A stretch of 13,398 bases of DNA from JBEKZQ01 sp049509675. GTDB taxonomy: Bacteria > Planctomycetota > Planctomycetia > Pirellulales > Thermoguttaceae. The stretch spans positions 1-13,398 of the forward strand of contig JBEKZQ010000143.1 in NCBI GenBank assembly GCA_049509675.1, given 5' to 3'. Under the pieces are notes generated by a model. The model was not told where the DNA came from. It saw only the letters and a program-made list of their open reading frames with translations, and did no database searches. Of this stretch, positions 1 to 5,734 are shown piece by piece (position 1 is the first letter of the stretch; the number at the start of each line of letters is the position of its first letter). The position numbers and the translations under genes are program-made.

Positions 1-1767
1 AGCTCGCAAGCTGCGGCCTCGTACTCGACCACCACGACCGGCACGTCGAGCGTGGCCGCCACCGGCGCCATCGGCGGACATCGCGATCTGTTGGTACAGC
101 TTACGTCGAAATACGGCGACGCCGCCCTGGGCGCGAACACCGACGTGCCCAACACCCTGGAGTTCTCGACCGGCCCAGTCTCGACGGCCGTGCTGCGGGC
201 GGTTTGGGACGGCACGGGCGGAAACGCCCAGTCGCCCAACTATAGCGGACTGAATCATTTTGATCTGACCAGCGCCGGCGTGAGCACGGGCATCGACTTG
301 ACCATCGGCGCGGACCACGACAACGCCACGGCCGTACTGAAAATCTACAGCGACGCCAACGATTGGTCGTCGGCCACGGTCAACATCCCCAATACGGGCG
401 ACGGTTCCGCCGGGCCGGACATCTTCGTGCCGTTCTCCAGCTTCGTCAGCGGCGGCGGTTCGGGCGCCAATTTCAGCAGTGTCGGCGCCGTGCAGTTGGA
501 CATCAACGCCACCGCCGCCAGCGACGGCATCCTGGGAAGCATCAATGCCGCCGGACCCAAGGTCTTTTCGCACAACTTCGCCGACGAGGCCCAGGCCGAC
601 CTGGCCATCGTCAAGGCCGAGACCCCCAACCCGGCCGTCGCCGGCGGACAACTGACCTATACCCTGACCACGACCAACAACGGTCCCTCCAACGCCACCG
701 GGGTGATCGCCACCGACACGCTTCCCTTGGGCTTGACCTACAAGTCGTCGACCAGCACCCAGGGATCGGTCATCAACGACAACGGGGCCTTGACCGTGAA
801 CATCGGCAACCTGGCCAACGGGGCCGGCGCCACCACCACGATCGTCGCCACGATCGACGCCAACGCCTCAGGCACGCTGACCAACACGGCCGTTGTCAAG
901 GGGAACGAAACCGATCCGAACCTGGCCAACAACACGTCGACCGTGAACACGCCCTTGACCGCCGAAGCCGATCTGGCCATTGTCAAGACCGCCTCGGCCA
1001 GTTCGGTCATCGCCGGCAAACAACTCAGCTATTCGCTGGCGATTTCCAACAACGGCCCTTCCAACGCCACGGGCGTTACCGTACACGATCCGCTGCCCAG
1101 CGGGGAAACGTTCGTCTCGGGCAATGCCGGCCAGGGGACCGTGACTGCCACTGGCAACGTGGTCAGCGTGAACGTCGGCAATCTGGCCAACGGGGCCAGC
1201 ACCACCACGACCATTCTCGTGAACGTCGCTTCCACGGCGGTCGGCACGCTGACCAACACCGCCACGGTCAAAGGGAATGAGACCGATCCGAACCTGGGCA
1301 ACAACACGTCCACGGTCAATACCACCGTGGAAGTGCCGGCCCCGCCGCAGGGCAATCCGGACGTCGATCTGGCCATCGTCAAGACGGCCCAGCCCAATCC
1401 GGTTGCTATCGGCGGCACGCTCACCTACTCGCTGGTCGTCAGAAACAACGGCCCGGCCACCGCCACGACCGTGAATGTTGCCGATACCCTGCCTGCCTGG
1501 GTGACGTACAGCTACGCCACCTCGACGTTAGGCACCGCGTCGTACAGCAACGGCACGGTGAGCCTGTCCACCGGTTCCTTGGCCTCCGGCGGGCAGTTTA
1601 CCATTACGATCGTGGGAACGGTGAACGCTGGTGCGCCCAGCAGCTTCACCAATACGGCCACGGTGAGCGACCCCAGCCAGATCGACTCCAACCTGAGCAA
1701 CAACACGTCGTCGGTAGTGACCGACGTCATCCAGCCCACGCCGTCGAAGTGGTGGTTCATCTCGTAG
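1..1767 (+). CDS. Secreted DUF11-repeat protein, 5' end outside the window
   Basis: The reading frame is open from base 1 to the TAG at 1765-1767. A GTG at 52 could serve as a start, but coding-like sequence (Ser/Thr-rich) continues upstream of it and no signal peptide is visible, so the true start is probably outside the window. Numbering from the GTG, residues 1-180 are a beta-rich region containing a GAIGGHRDL motif that I associate with the N-terminal domain of planctomycete DUF11 proteins. Three DUF11 repeats follow, starting near residues 182, 306 and 438, each opening with [AV]DLAIVK and carrying NNGP, D[TP]LP and NNTS motifs. DUF11 is an immunoglobulin-like surface domain; the protein is presumably extracellular. 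The C terminus (SKWWFIS) has neither a PEP-CTERM helix nor an LPXTG signal. It converges with the next gene, only 23 nt away. Its exact function is unknown. Confidence 0.85.
   Translation, partial: SSQAAASYSTTTTGTSSVAATGAIGGHRDLLVQLTSKYGDAALGANTDVPNTLEFSTGPVSTAVLRAVWDGTGGNAQSPNYSGLNHFDLTSAGVSTGIDLTIGADHDNATAVLKIYSDANDWSSATVNIPNTGDGSAGPDIFVPFSSFVSGGGSGANFSSVGAVQLDINATAASDGILGSINAAGPKVFSHNFADEAQADLAIVKAETPNPAVAGGQLTYTLTTTNNGPSNATGVIATDTLPLGLTYKSSTSTQGSVINDNGALTVNIGNLANGAGATTTIVATIDANASGTLTNTAVVKGNETDPNLANNTSTVNTPLTAEADLAIVKTASASSVIAGKQLSYSLAISNNGPSNATGVTVHDPLPSGETFVSGNAGQGTVTATGNVVSVNVGNLANGASTTTTILVNVASTAVGTLTNTATVKGNETDPNLGNNTSTVNTTVEVPAPPQGNPDVDLAIVKTAQPNPVAIGGTLTYSLVVRNNGPATATTVNVADTLPAWVTYSYATSTLGTASYSNGTVSLSTGSLASGGQFTITIVGTVNAGAPSSFTNTATVSDPSQIDSNLSNNTSSVVTDVIQPTPSKWWFIS
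595..1740 (+). repeat. Three tandem DUF11-coding repeats
   Basis: Repeat units begin at about 595, 967 and 1363 (offsets 372 and 396 nt). The ends of units 1 and 2 are nearly the same at DNA level: the stretches around 898-953 and 1267-1322 both encode VKGNETDPNL followed by NNTSTVNT. The third unit is more diverged. This fits internal duplication of an Ig-like module, with units 1 and 2 the younger pair. Confidence 0.8.
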
Positions 1768-1790
1768 GGCGGGCGAAGATCCCCGCGAAC

Positions 1791-2921
1791 TCATTTCGCC
1801 GCGTGCGGCCGGCAGTAGGAGAGCGACAACAGCGCAAAGGCCGTGGCCAGGCCGGGATCGCTTTCCATCCATTGGCTGTTGGTGTTGACCCAGGAGCCGT
1901 TGGCTTTCTGCCGGCGCGCGAGTTCCGCGGTCAGATCCCGGCGCCAGTCGTGCTTCACTCCCTTGGCGTCCTCGATCAGGTCGATTTCCAGGACATCCAG
2001 CGTCTTGGCGAAGGTGTGGTAGTAGTAGTACAGTCCCGCGTCGCCCAGGCCGGGATTGTTCTTCATGTCGTAGTTCGCGCGTATCCACTGGAGGGCCGCT
2101 TTCACGCGCGGATCGTCCTTGGTCAGTCCGGCGTAGATCATGCTCTTCAAGCCGGAATAGGTCATGGTGCCGTAGCTGCGCAGCCCGCCGCCGGGCAGTT
2201 GCTTTTTCTCGTCCTGCTTACCCAGCACGCAACTATAGTAGAAGCCCCCGTCGTTCACTTTGGCGGCAAACTGCGTGGTGTTGTGTTCGCTTTCCAAGTT
2301 CTGGCAGCGCGAGACGAAAACCAGCGCCTTCTGGATGGCCTGGTCGTCGGACCCGGCGCCGCAGGATTTCAGGGCGTCGACCAGGAACGCGGTGTTCGAC
2401 AGGTCGGGCAGAGACTTGCCGCCGTAGCCAACTCCGCCGTAGTACGGATCGGACCGGTCCTTGCCCCTGCTCTCCTCCCACTGGCCGCCGCGAACGAACG
2501 CCTCCGCGCGCCGGATCGTCTTGTTGTACCGTCCGTCACGATTGGCCTCCTTGAAGCACACCAAGGCGATGCAGGTTTCGTAGGTCGGGACGTAACTGCC
2601 CCGCGCACAGATCGCGCCGCTTTCCTGCACGAACTGCTCAAGATACTTCAATCCCTTCGCAACCTGGGGATCGGCTGCCATGCGTCCGCTCCGCAAAAGG
2701 CCCAGCATGGTCAGCGCCGTTGGGCCAATCCCCATGGGAGCACTGAGCGAGCCGTCCGGGGCCTGTCGCGCCGCCAAGAACCCGATGGCACGATCAACCG
2801 TGGTTTGGTAGAGCACTGGGTCGGGCCCGAAGGTCTTGGCTTCGGCTGCCAACAGACTCGATGGAGGAAGAGCAAGGCACCATCCAACCATTGTGATAGC
2901 AACCAGCGGCAACGTACGCAT
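1791..2921 (-). CDS. Secreted prenyltransferase/squalene-oxidase-repeat (alpha/alpha toroid) protein
   Basis: The 376-residue product starts with a signal peptide (hydrophobic stretch within residues 1-24, likely cleavage after Ala26 in LLAA|EAK). The rest is a series of helical repeats of the prenyltransferase/squalene-cyclase type: QAPDGS at 53-58, TALTMLGLL at 68-76, GVGYGG with SNTAFLVDAL at 163-184, TMTYSGLKSM at 252-261 and a QW-type motif QKANGSW at 338-344. The Asp-rich catalytic motif of squalene-hopene cyclases (DXDD) is not seen, so this is more likely a binding scaffold than a cyclase; such secreted proteins are frequent in planctomycetes. The ATG at 2921 is preceded by AGGAG (2931-2935) with a 9-nt spacing, which fixes the start. 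A sigma-54-type promoter lies about 60 nt upstream. Substrate and role are unknown. Confidence 0.88.
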   Translation of the reverse strand: MRTLPLVAITMVGWCLALPPSSLLAAEAKTFGPDPVLYQTTVDRAIGFLAARQAPDGSLSAPMGIGPTALTMLGLLRSGRMAADPQVAKGLKYLEQFVQESGAICARGSYVPTYETCIALVCFKEANRDGRYNKTIRRAEAFVRGGQWEESRGKDRSDPYYGGVGYGGKSLPDLSNTAFLVDALKSCGAGSDDQAIQKALVFVSRCQNLESEHNTTQFAAKVNDGGFYYSCVLGKQDEKKQLPGGGLRSYGTMTYSGLKSMIYAGLTKDDPRVKAALQWIRANYDMKNNPGLGDAGLYYYYHTFAKTLDVLEIDLIEDAKGVKHDWRRDLTAELARRQKANGSWVNTNSQWMESDPGLATAFALLSLSYCRPHAAK

Positions 2922-2981
2922 TGTTCTTGTCTCCTGTGTTCCCGGTCCTGACGCGCAAAATGCAACACAAGGACACTAGGG

Positions 2982-2997
2982 AGCAAAGCACGTGCCA
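2982..2997 (-). promoter_or_regulatory. Sigma-54 (RpoN) promoter for the toroid-protein gene
   Basis: On the minus strand this reads TGGCACGTGCTTTGCT, a full match to the RpoN consensus TGGCACG-N4-TTGCW with the GG and GC dinucleotides correctly spaced. Transcription would start near 2971, giving a leader of about 50 nt with the AGGAG site near its end. Activation would need an enhancer-binding protein; none is encoded in the window. Confidence 0.6.
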
Positions 2998-3181
2998 CCT
3001 GTCACAAGGAAGCCCGCTTTCCCTCTAAGCGGCCATGCTGTCTCCACTTGCCGCCGACCTTCCGTTTGGTCGCCAATCGCCGCGATGAAGAGGTCGTGGC
3101 GGTTTCGCCGACATGCGTGGCGACTATTTCGACATAGACAGATGCTCCGGGAATTCTCGGGGATTGCCGCAGGCAAGATCC

Positions 3182-3601
3182 TCAGTCCAGCGTCGGCAAG
3201 ATCACTTCCGCCAGCCAGGATCGCCGCAGAAGCCTTACGACGCCGATGAATTGCTCAAAATTGACGGGCTTGGTCATGAATCCGTCGACATGGAGTTGTT
3301 GCGCTTGTAGCACGGCGCGGTGAACGAGCGAGGCGGTCAGAACGACGACGGGAATCTTCTTCAGCAGTTCTTCGGCGCGGACTTCAGCCAGAACTTGCGG
3401 ACCGTCCTTCTTGGGCAACTCCATATCCAAGAGGATCAGGTCGGGACGGGGGGCCTGGCCAAACACCCCCTCGCGATGCAAGAATAGCATGGCCTCGTCG
3501 CCGTCGCACACCAAGCTGACGCGGCAGGGAACATTTCCCTTCAACGCCTCGATAGTGACCCTGGCATCCTGCAGGTTATCCTCGACCAGCAAGATCTCCA
3601 T
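3182..3601 (-). CDS. Single-domain response regulator, Rcp1-like CheY fold
   Basis: The 139-residue product is one receiver domain with no output domain. Numbering from the ATG at 3601, the acidic pocket is Glu7-Asp8 (LLVEDN), the phospho-acceptor Asp59 (LILLDMELP), the switch Thr89 (VVVLTAS) and the conserved Lys111 (MTKPV). The EDN start, the LPKKDG motif after the acceptor Asp and the KIPVVVLT strand resemble the Rcp1 family of receivers that partner phytochrome-type or hybrid histidine kinases. I chose 3601 because it places ILLVEDN at the N terminus, as is usual, and has AGG-type sequence 7 nt upstream. An in-frame ATG at 3628 would add nine residues and has weaker upstream sequence. No kinase is adjacent, so this is an orphan regulator in this window. 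Confidence 0.9.
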   Translation of the reverse strand: MEILLVEDNLQDARVTIEALKGNVPCRVSLVCDGDEAMLFLHREGVFGQAPRPDLILLDMELPKKDGPQVLAEVRAEELLKKIPVVVLTASLVHRAVLQAQQLHVDGFMTKPVNFEQFIGVVRLLRRSWLAEVILPTLD

Positions 3602-3676
3602 GTGCCTGCCTACCGTCGTTTGAATCATCGCAGATGTGTGCCTTGCACGGCTGGAAATGATACGAACCGTAAGAAC

Positions 3677-3705
3677 ATGGAAAGAATGGCATCATTCTTT
3701 TCCAT
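3677..3705. repeat. Imperfect inverted repeat upstream of the response regulator gene
   Basis: The arms are ATGGAAAGAAT (3677-3687) and ATTCTTTTCCAT (3694-3705), complementary apart from one extra base, with a 6-nt loop. It lies about 75 nt upstream of the regulator start codon, where it could be an operator or a leader hairpin. No function is shown. Confidence 0.4.
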
Positions 3706-3714
3706 TCCTAGTAT

Positions 3715-3749
3715 AACTGCAAAGTCGGGGTCCGCTGCATTTTTCGGCT
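3715..3749 (+). repeat. Interspersed repeat arm (copy 1 of 2)
   Basis: This 35-nt stretch matches 9333-9367 with four mismatches; shared cores are CAAAGTCGGGGTC and ATTTTTCGGCT. At 9.3 kb the same sequence is the left arm of a hairpin with a matching right arm; here I find no right arm, so this copy looks truncated, possibly by the adjacent palindromic element. Confidence 0.65.
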
Positions 3750-3759
3750 CAAAGTGTTA

Positions 3760-3877
3760 CTGCGCAGGGTCGGCGGAAAAGGGGGACTGGCTCCGTGGCA
3801 CAAGTTGGTTTAGCAGTGGGAGAAACGTCGCCGCCACGGTGCCTGTCCCCTTTCGCACGACTGCCGACCCTGCGCAG
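3760..3877. repeat. 118-bp REP/MITE-like palindromic element
   Basis: The outer arms are a perfect 15-bp inverted repeat, CTGCGCAGGGTCGGC (3760-3774) with its complement at 3863-3877. A second, imperfect pair lies inside: 3776-3799 (GAAAAGGGGGACTGGCTCC...) against 3833-3854 (complement GAAAGGGGACAGGCACC...). The loop is about 33 nt. The GGGGACAGGCACC-type core is typical of short palindromic repeats dispersed in planctomycete genomes (general impression, not searched). It encodes no protein and would have to be mobilised in trans. Confidence 0.6.
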
Positions 3878-3999
3878 CAGTGGCAGGCGTCGCCGATCTT
3901 GGCCGTTGGCGGCGAGAAAAGTTCTGGAACTGCGCTGTGATTACGATGAAAGTTGGATCTTGCGATTTGACGCGATTGGGGCGCTACAATCACTACAGG

Positions 4000-4016
4000 T
4001 TACTATCATATAGTAA
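4000..4016. promoter_or_regulatory. 17-nt perfect palindrome, operator candidate
   Basis: TTACTAT-CAT-ATAGTAA is a perfect 7-bp inverted repeat with a 3-nt centre in an AT-rich stretch about 100 nt before the TTGACA promoter of the PEP-CTERM gene. The size and symmetry suit a dimeric DNA-binding protein. Identity unknown. Confidence 0.3.
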
Positions 4017-4116
4017 TAAGGATGTATTTTTCCGTGCATTTGCAGTACTATTGAGGGGTGAGGGGTGGTTTTTTTTCGCGAATTCGGAGGTGGCGGGAAG
4101 AATTTCAACAAAGTGA

Positions 4117-4144
4117 TTGACAAGGCCGTAGCTTTCTATAGAAT
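4117..4144 (+). promoter_or_regulatory. Sigma-70 promoter candidate for the PEP-CTERM gene
   Basis: TTGACA (4117-4122, full consensus) is followed after 16 nt by TAGAAT (4139-4144, five of six consensus bases). Transcription from here would give a leader of about 250 nt before the GTG start, long enough for leader regulation, although I recognise no riboswitch class in it. Confidence 0.5.
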
Positions 4145-4236
4145 AGAGCTTAGTGACTTTACCCAAATCTTTCACCCAGACCTAGCAGGCAGCGCGGAAT
4201 CCCAGCCTAGACGGCCCGATCTCCTTCGACGACGCT

Positions 4237-4252
4237 TGGGGGAATACTTGCT
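4237..4252 (+). promoter_or_regulatory. Weak sigma-54-like site upstream of the PEP-CTERM gene
   Basis: TGGGGGAATACTTGCT keeps the TGG and TTGCT blocks at exact RpoN spacing but departs from the CACG part of the -24 element. It would start transcription near 4263. It is listed because PEP-CTERM genes of some Proteobacteria are RpoN-dependent and a much better match precedes another exported-protein gene in this window. Confidence 0.25.
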
Positions 4253-4400
4253 CTTGAGCTCGGTGGCGGAATGCGATCTTTTTTTTTCGCGTTCGCAAAA
4301 ACCGGGTTTCAGGATGTCGTATTGCGCCAGATGTTGTTGCGCTCCGCTTAGCTAAGTTCGGAATGTCTCAGTGGCGCATCGTTGAAAAAGGAGAACGGCT

Positions 4401-5618
4401 GTGTCTCAATCGCGTTTCCGCAAATTCTCTGAATTCTCCCTGATACTATTAGGTGCGATTGGGGTGGCAGGCATCGGCAACGCCTCCACGATCACGATCG
4501 CCGAGAGGCTGGGGTTGCAGATTCCCCATGCGGCGACTAGCCAGTCGGCCCAGTCCGATGCGACCACGTCGGCAAGAACGGTCACCGCCGGTGCTGCGAG
4601 CACGGCAGAGGCCGTTACGCCTGCATCTCCATTGCCGACCCCTCAGCCGCCGACGCCTTCCACCCTGCCCCTGGCTGCCACACCGGCTGCAACGAGCAGC
4701 GCGGGGGCAGCCGCCGTGACTTTGGCCACCCCGGCGGCGGTCAGCATTTCCGATCTGACGGCTGCGAAGAAGAAAGGTACCTTGCCGGCAAAGAACGCTG
4801 TGGGCAAGGATGCCGGCTCCGGCGGCCTGTACTCCAATGCCTTGTACGGCTTTGGCCAGGTCTACCAAGGATCGGCCCCAAAGGCGGGGGTCACCCCTAA
4901 CCTCACCTCCACATGCACCTCGTTGAGCGATGGAAGCAAGGATCACCACAACACGAAGGCGTCGATTCTCGAAGTCTCCGGTCCGATGACCATCGACATG
5001 AGTTGGCGGAGCCGCGCATCGGCCCTTGAAGAAGGGAACTCGTCGCGGCCGCTGGTGCCCGATTGTGCCGGTTGGTTGGTCAGCGATGTCGTGGATATCT
5101 CCAAGCCGTCGACAGCGGCGCCCGGTCCCTTCGTTGCCAACGCCAGCGGGACCCTGCCCGCCTACGTCTTGCAGATGACCTACTCGTCGTCGCTGGAAAG
5201 CGTGTCCGATGAAAAGACCGATGCCCCTGCCGGCTACCTGTACTTGGGTTGGCTCGATCAGGTCGTCACCGATCCGCGTCATCCCTGGGAGTTGACGCCG
5301 GAATGGGTCAACGCGGCCATCGCCTCCCAGCCCGGTGGACTATCGAGCGCCGTGCTGCGCGGCGGAAAAGACGGCAAGTACGGGCCGTACGTCGAATCCT
5401 GGACAGCCTTCCGCAATTCGCATAAGAGCAACGTCTCCAGCTATCTGGGATACTGGGGCGTCGATCCGGCCACCGATACCGTCTGGGGCGTGGTGAACAG
5501 GCAGGGTGAATTCGCGGTCGTTCCCGAACCGGGAACCATCGCGCTGCTGGGCGTCGCCGTCCCGGCCCTGCTGCTTGCACTGCGGCGGTGGCGACGGAAC
5601 AGCGGCCTGAACTGTTAA
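4401..5618 (+). CDS. PEP-CTERM sorting domain protein
   Basis: The 405-residue product begins with GTG at 4401, preceded by AAGGAG (4388-4393) at 7-nt spacing. An N-terminal signal peptide covers roughly residues 1-28 (RFRKF, then SLILLGAIGVAGIG, cleavage near NAS). Residues 40-115 are low-complexity Ala/Pro/Ser/Thr, probably an extended or glycosylated linker. Residues 140-370 are an unrecognised domain with Tyr/Trp-rich C-terminal strands. The C terminus is a classic exosortase signal: VPEP at 374-377, a hydrophobic helix (IALLGVAVPALLLAL) and the basic cluster RRWRR. Exosortase would cleave at this signal after export. No exosortase gene is in the window. It is separated from the convergent cytochrome gene by a strong stem-loop. 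Its biological role is unknown; such proteins are often linked to extracellular polymer or surface layers. Confidence 0.88.
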   Translation: MSQSRFRKFSEFSLILLGAIGVAGIGNASTITIAERLGLQIPHAATSQSAQSDATTSARTVTAGAASTAEAVTPASPLPTPQPPTPSTLPLAATPAATSSAGAAAVTLATPAAVSISDLTAAKKKGTLPAKNAVGKDAGSGGLYSNALYGFGQVYQGSAPKAGVTPNLTSTCTSLSDGSKDHHNTKASILEVSGPMTIDMSWRSRASALEEGNSSRPLVPDCAGWLVSDVVDISKPSTAAPGPFVANASGTLPAYVLQMTYSSSLESVSDEKTDAPAGYLYLGWLDQVVTDPRHPWELTPEWVNAAIASQPGGLSSAVLRGGKDGKYGPYVESWTAFRNSHKSNVSSYLGYWGVDPATDTVWGVVNRQGEFAVVPEPGTIALLGVAVPALLLALRRWRRNSGLNC

Positions 5619-5687
5619 GGCAATTATCAATCGCCGGCCCCGATCCTGCGAGCGGCCGACGACAAGCGACCCTAAAGCCGTGGATGC

Positions 5688-5726
5688 ATGAGGCTCGTGG
5701 CGACTGCCAAGTCCCACGAGCCTCAT
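5688..5726. terminator. Stem-loop between convergent genes, probable bidirectional terminator
   Basis: ATGAGGCTCGTGG (5688-5700) pairs perfectly with 5714-5726, a 13-bp stem that can be lengthened inside by GAC/GTC. It lies between the stop of the PEP-CTERM gene (5618) and the stop of the cytochrome gene (5735), where a terminator for both is expected. No T-tract follows on either strand, so it is not a classical intrinsic terminator. Confidence 0.55.
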
Positions 5727-5734
5727 GTCGTTGG

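Larger units (their letters stand above)
3602..4400. other. Gene-free, AT-richer intergenic stretch with repeats and promoter candidates
   Basis: About 800 bp separate the divergent response regulator and PEP-CTERM genes. Short open frames here lack recognisable protein features. It holds, left to right, an imperfect hairpin (3677-3705), one arm of a repeat also found near 9.34 kb (3715-3749), a 118-bp palindromic element (3760-3877), a 17-nt palindrome (4000-4016), a G-rich block followed by eight T (about 4054-4076), and sigma-70 and sigma-54 promoter candidates for the PEP-CTERM gene. The motif T(8-9)CGCG occurs twice, at 4069-4080 and 4279-4291. Confidence 0.7.

Noticed and set aside
1749..2951. 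400-codon plus-strand open frame over the toroid-protein gene
   Set aside because: It is the antisense of a recognisable family protein with a signal peptide and ribosome site; the plus-strand product has no family features.
3625..3645. Sigma-54-like GGCAC...TGC upstream of the response regulator
   Set aside because: The GG-to-GC distance is one base short, which RpoN does not tolerate well.
3757..4175. Short frames across the intergenic repeats
   Set aside because: They read through palindromic repeats, differ in every frame and have no protein signature.
4146..4400. Known riboswitch in the PEP-CTERM leader
   Set aside because: I could not match it to a known riboswitch core, including c-di-GMP types.
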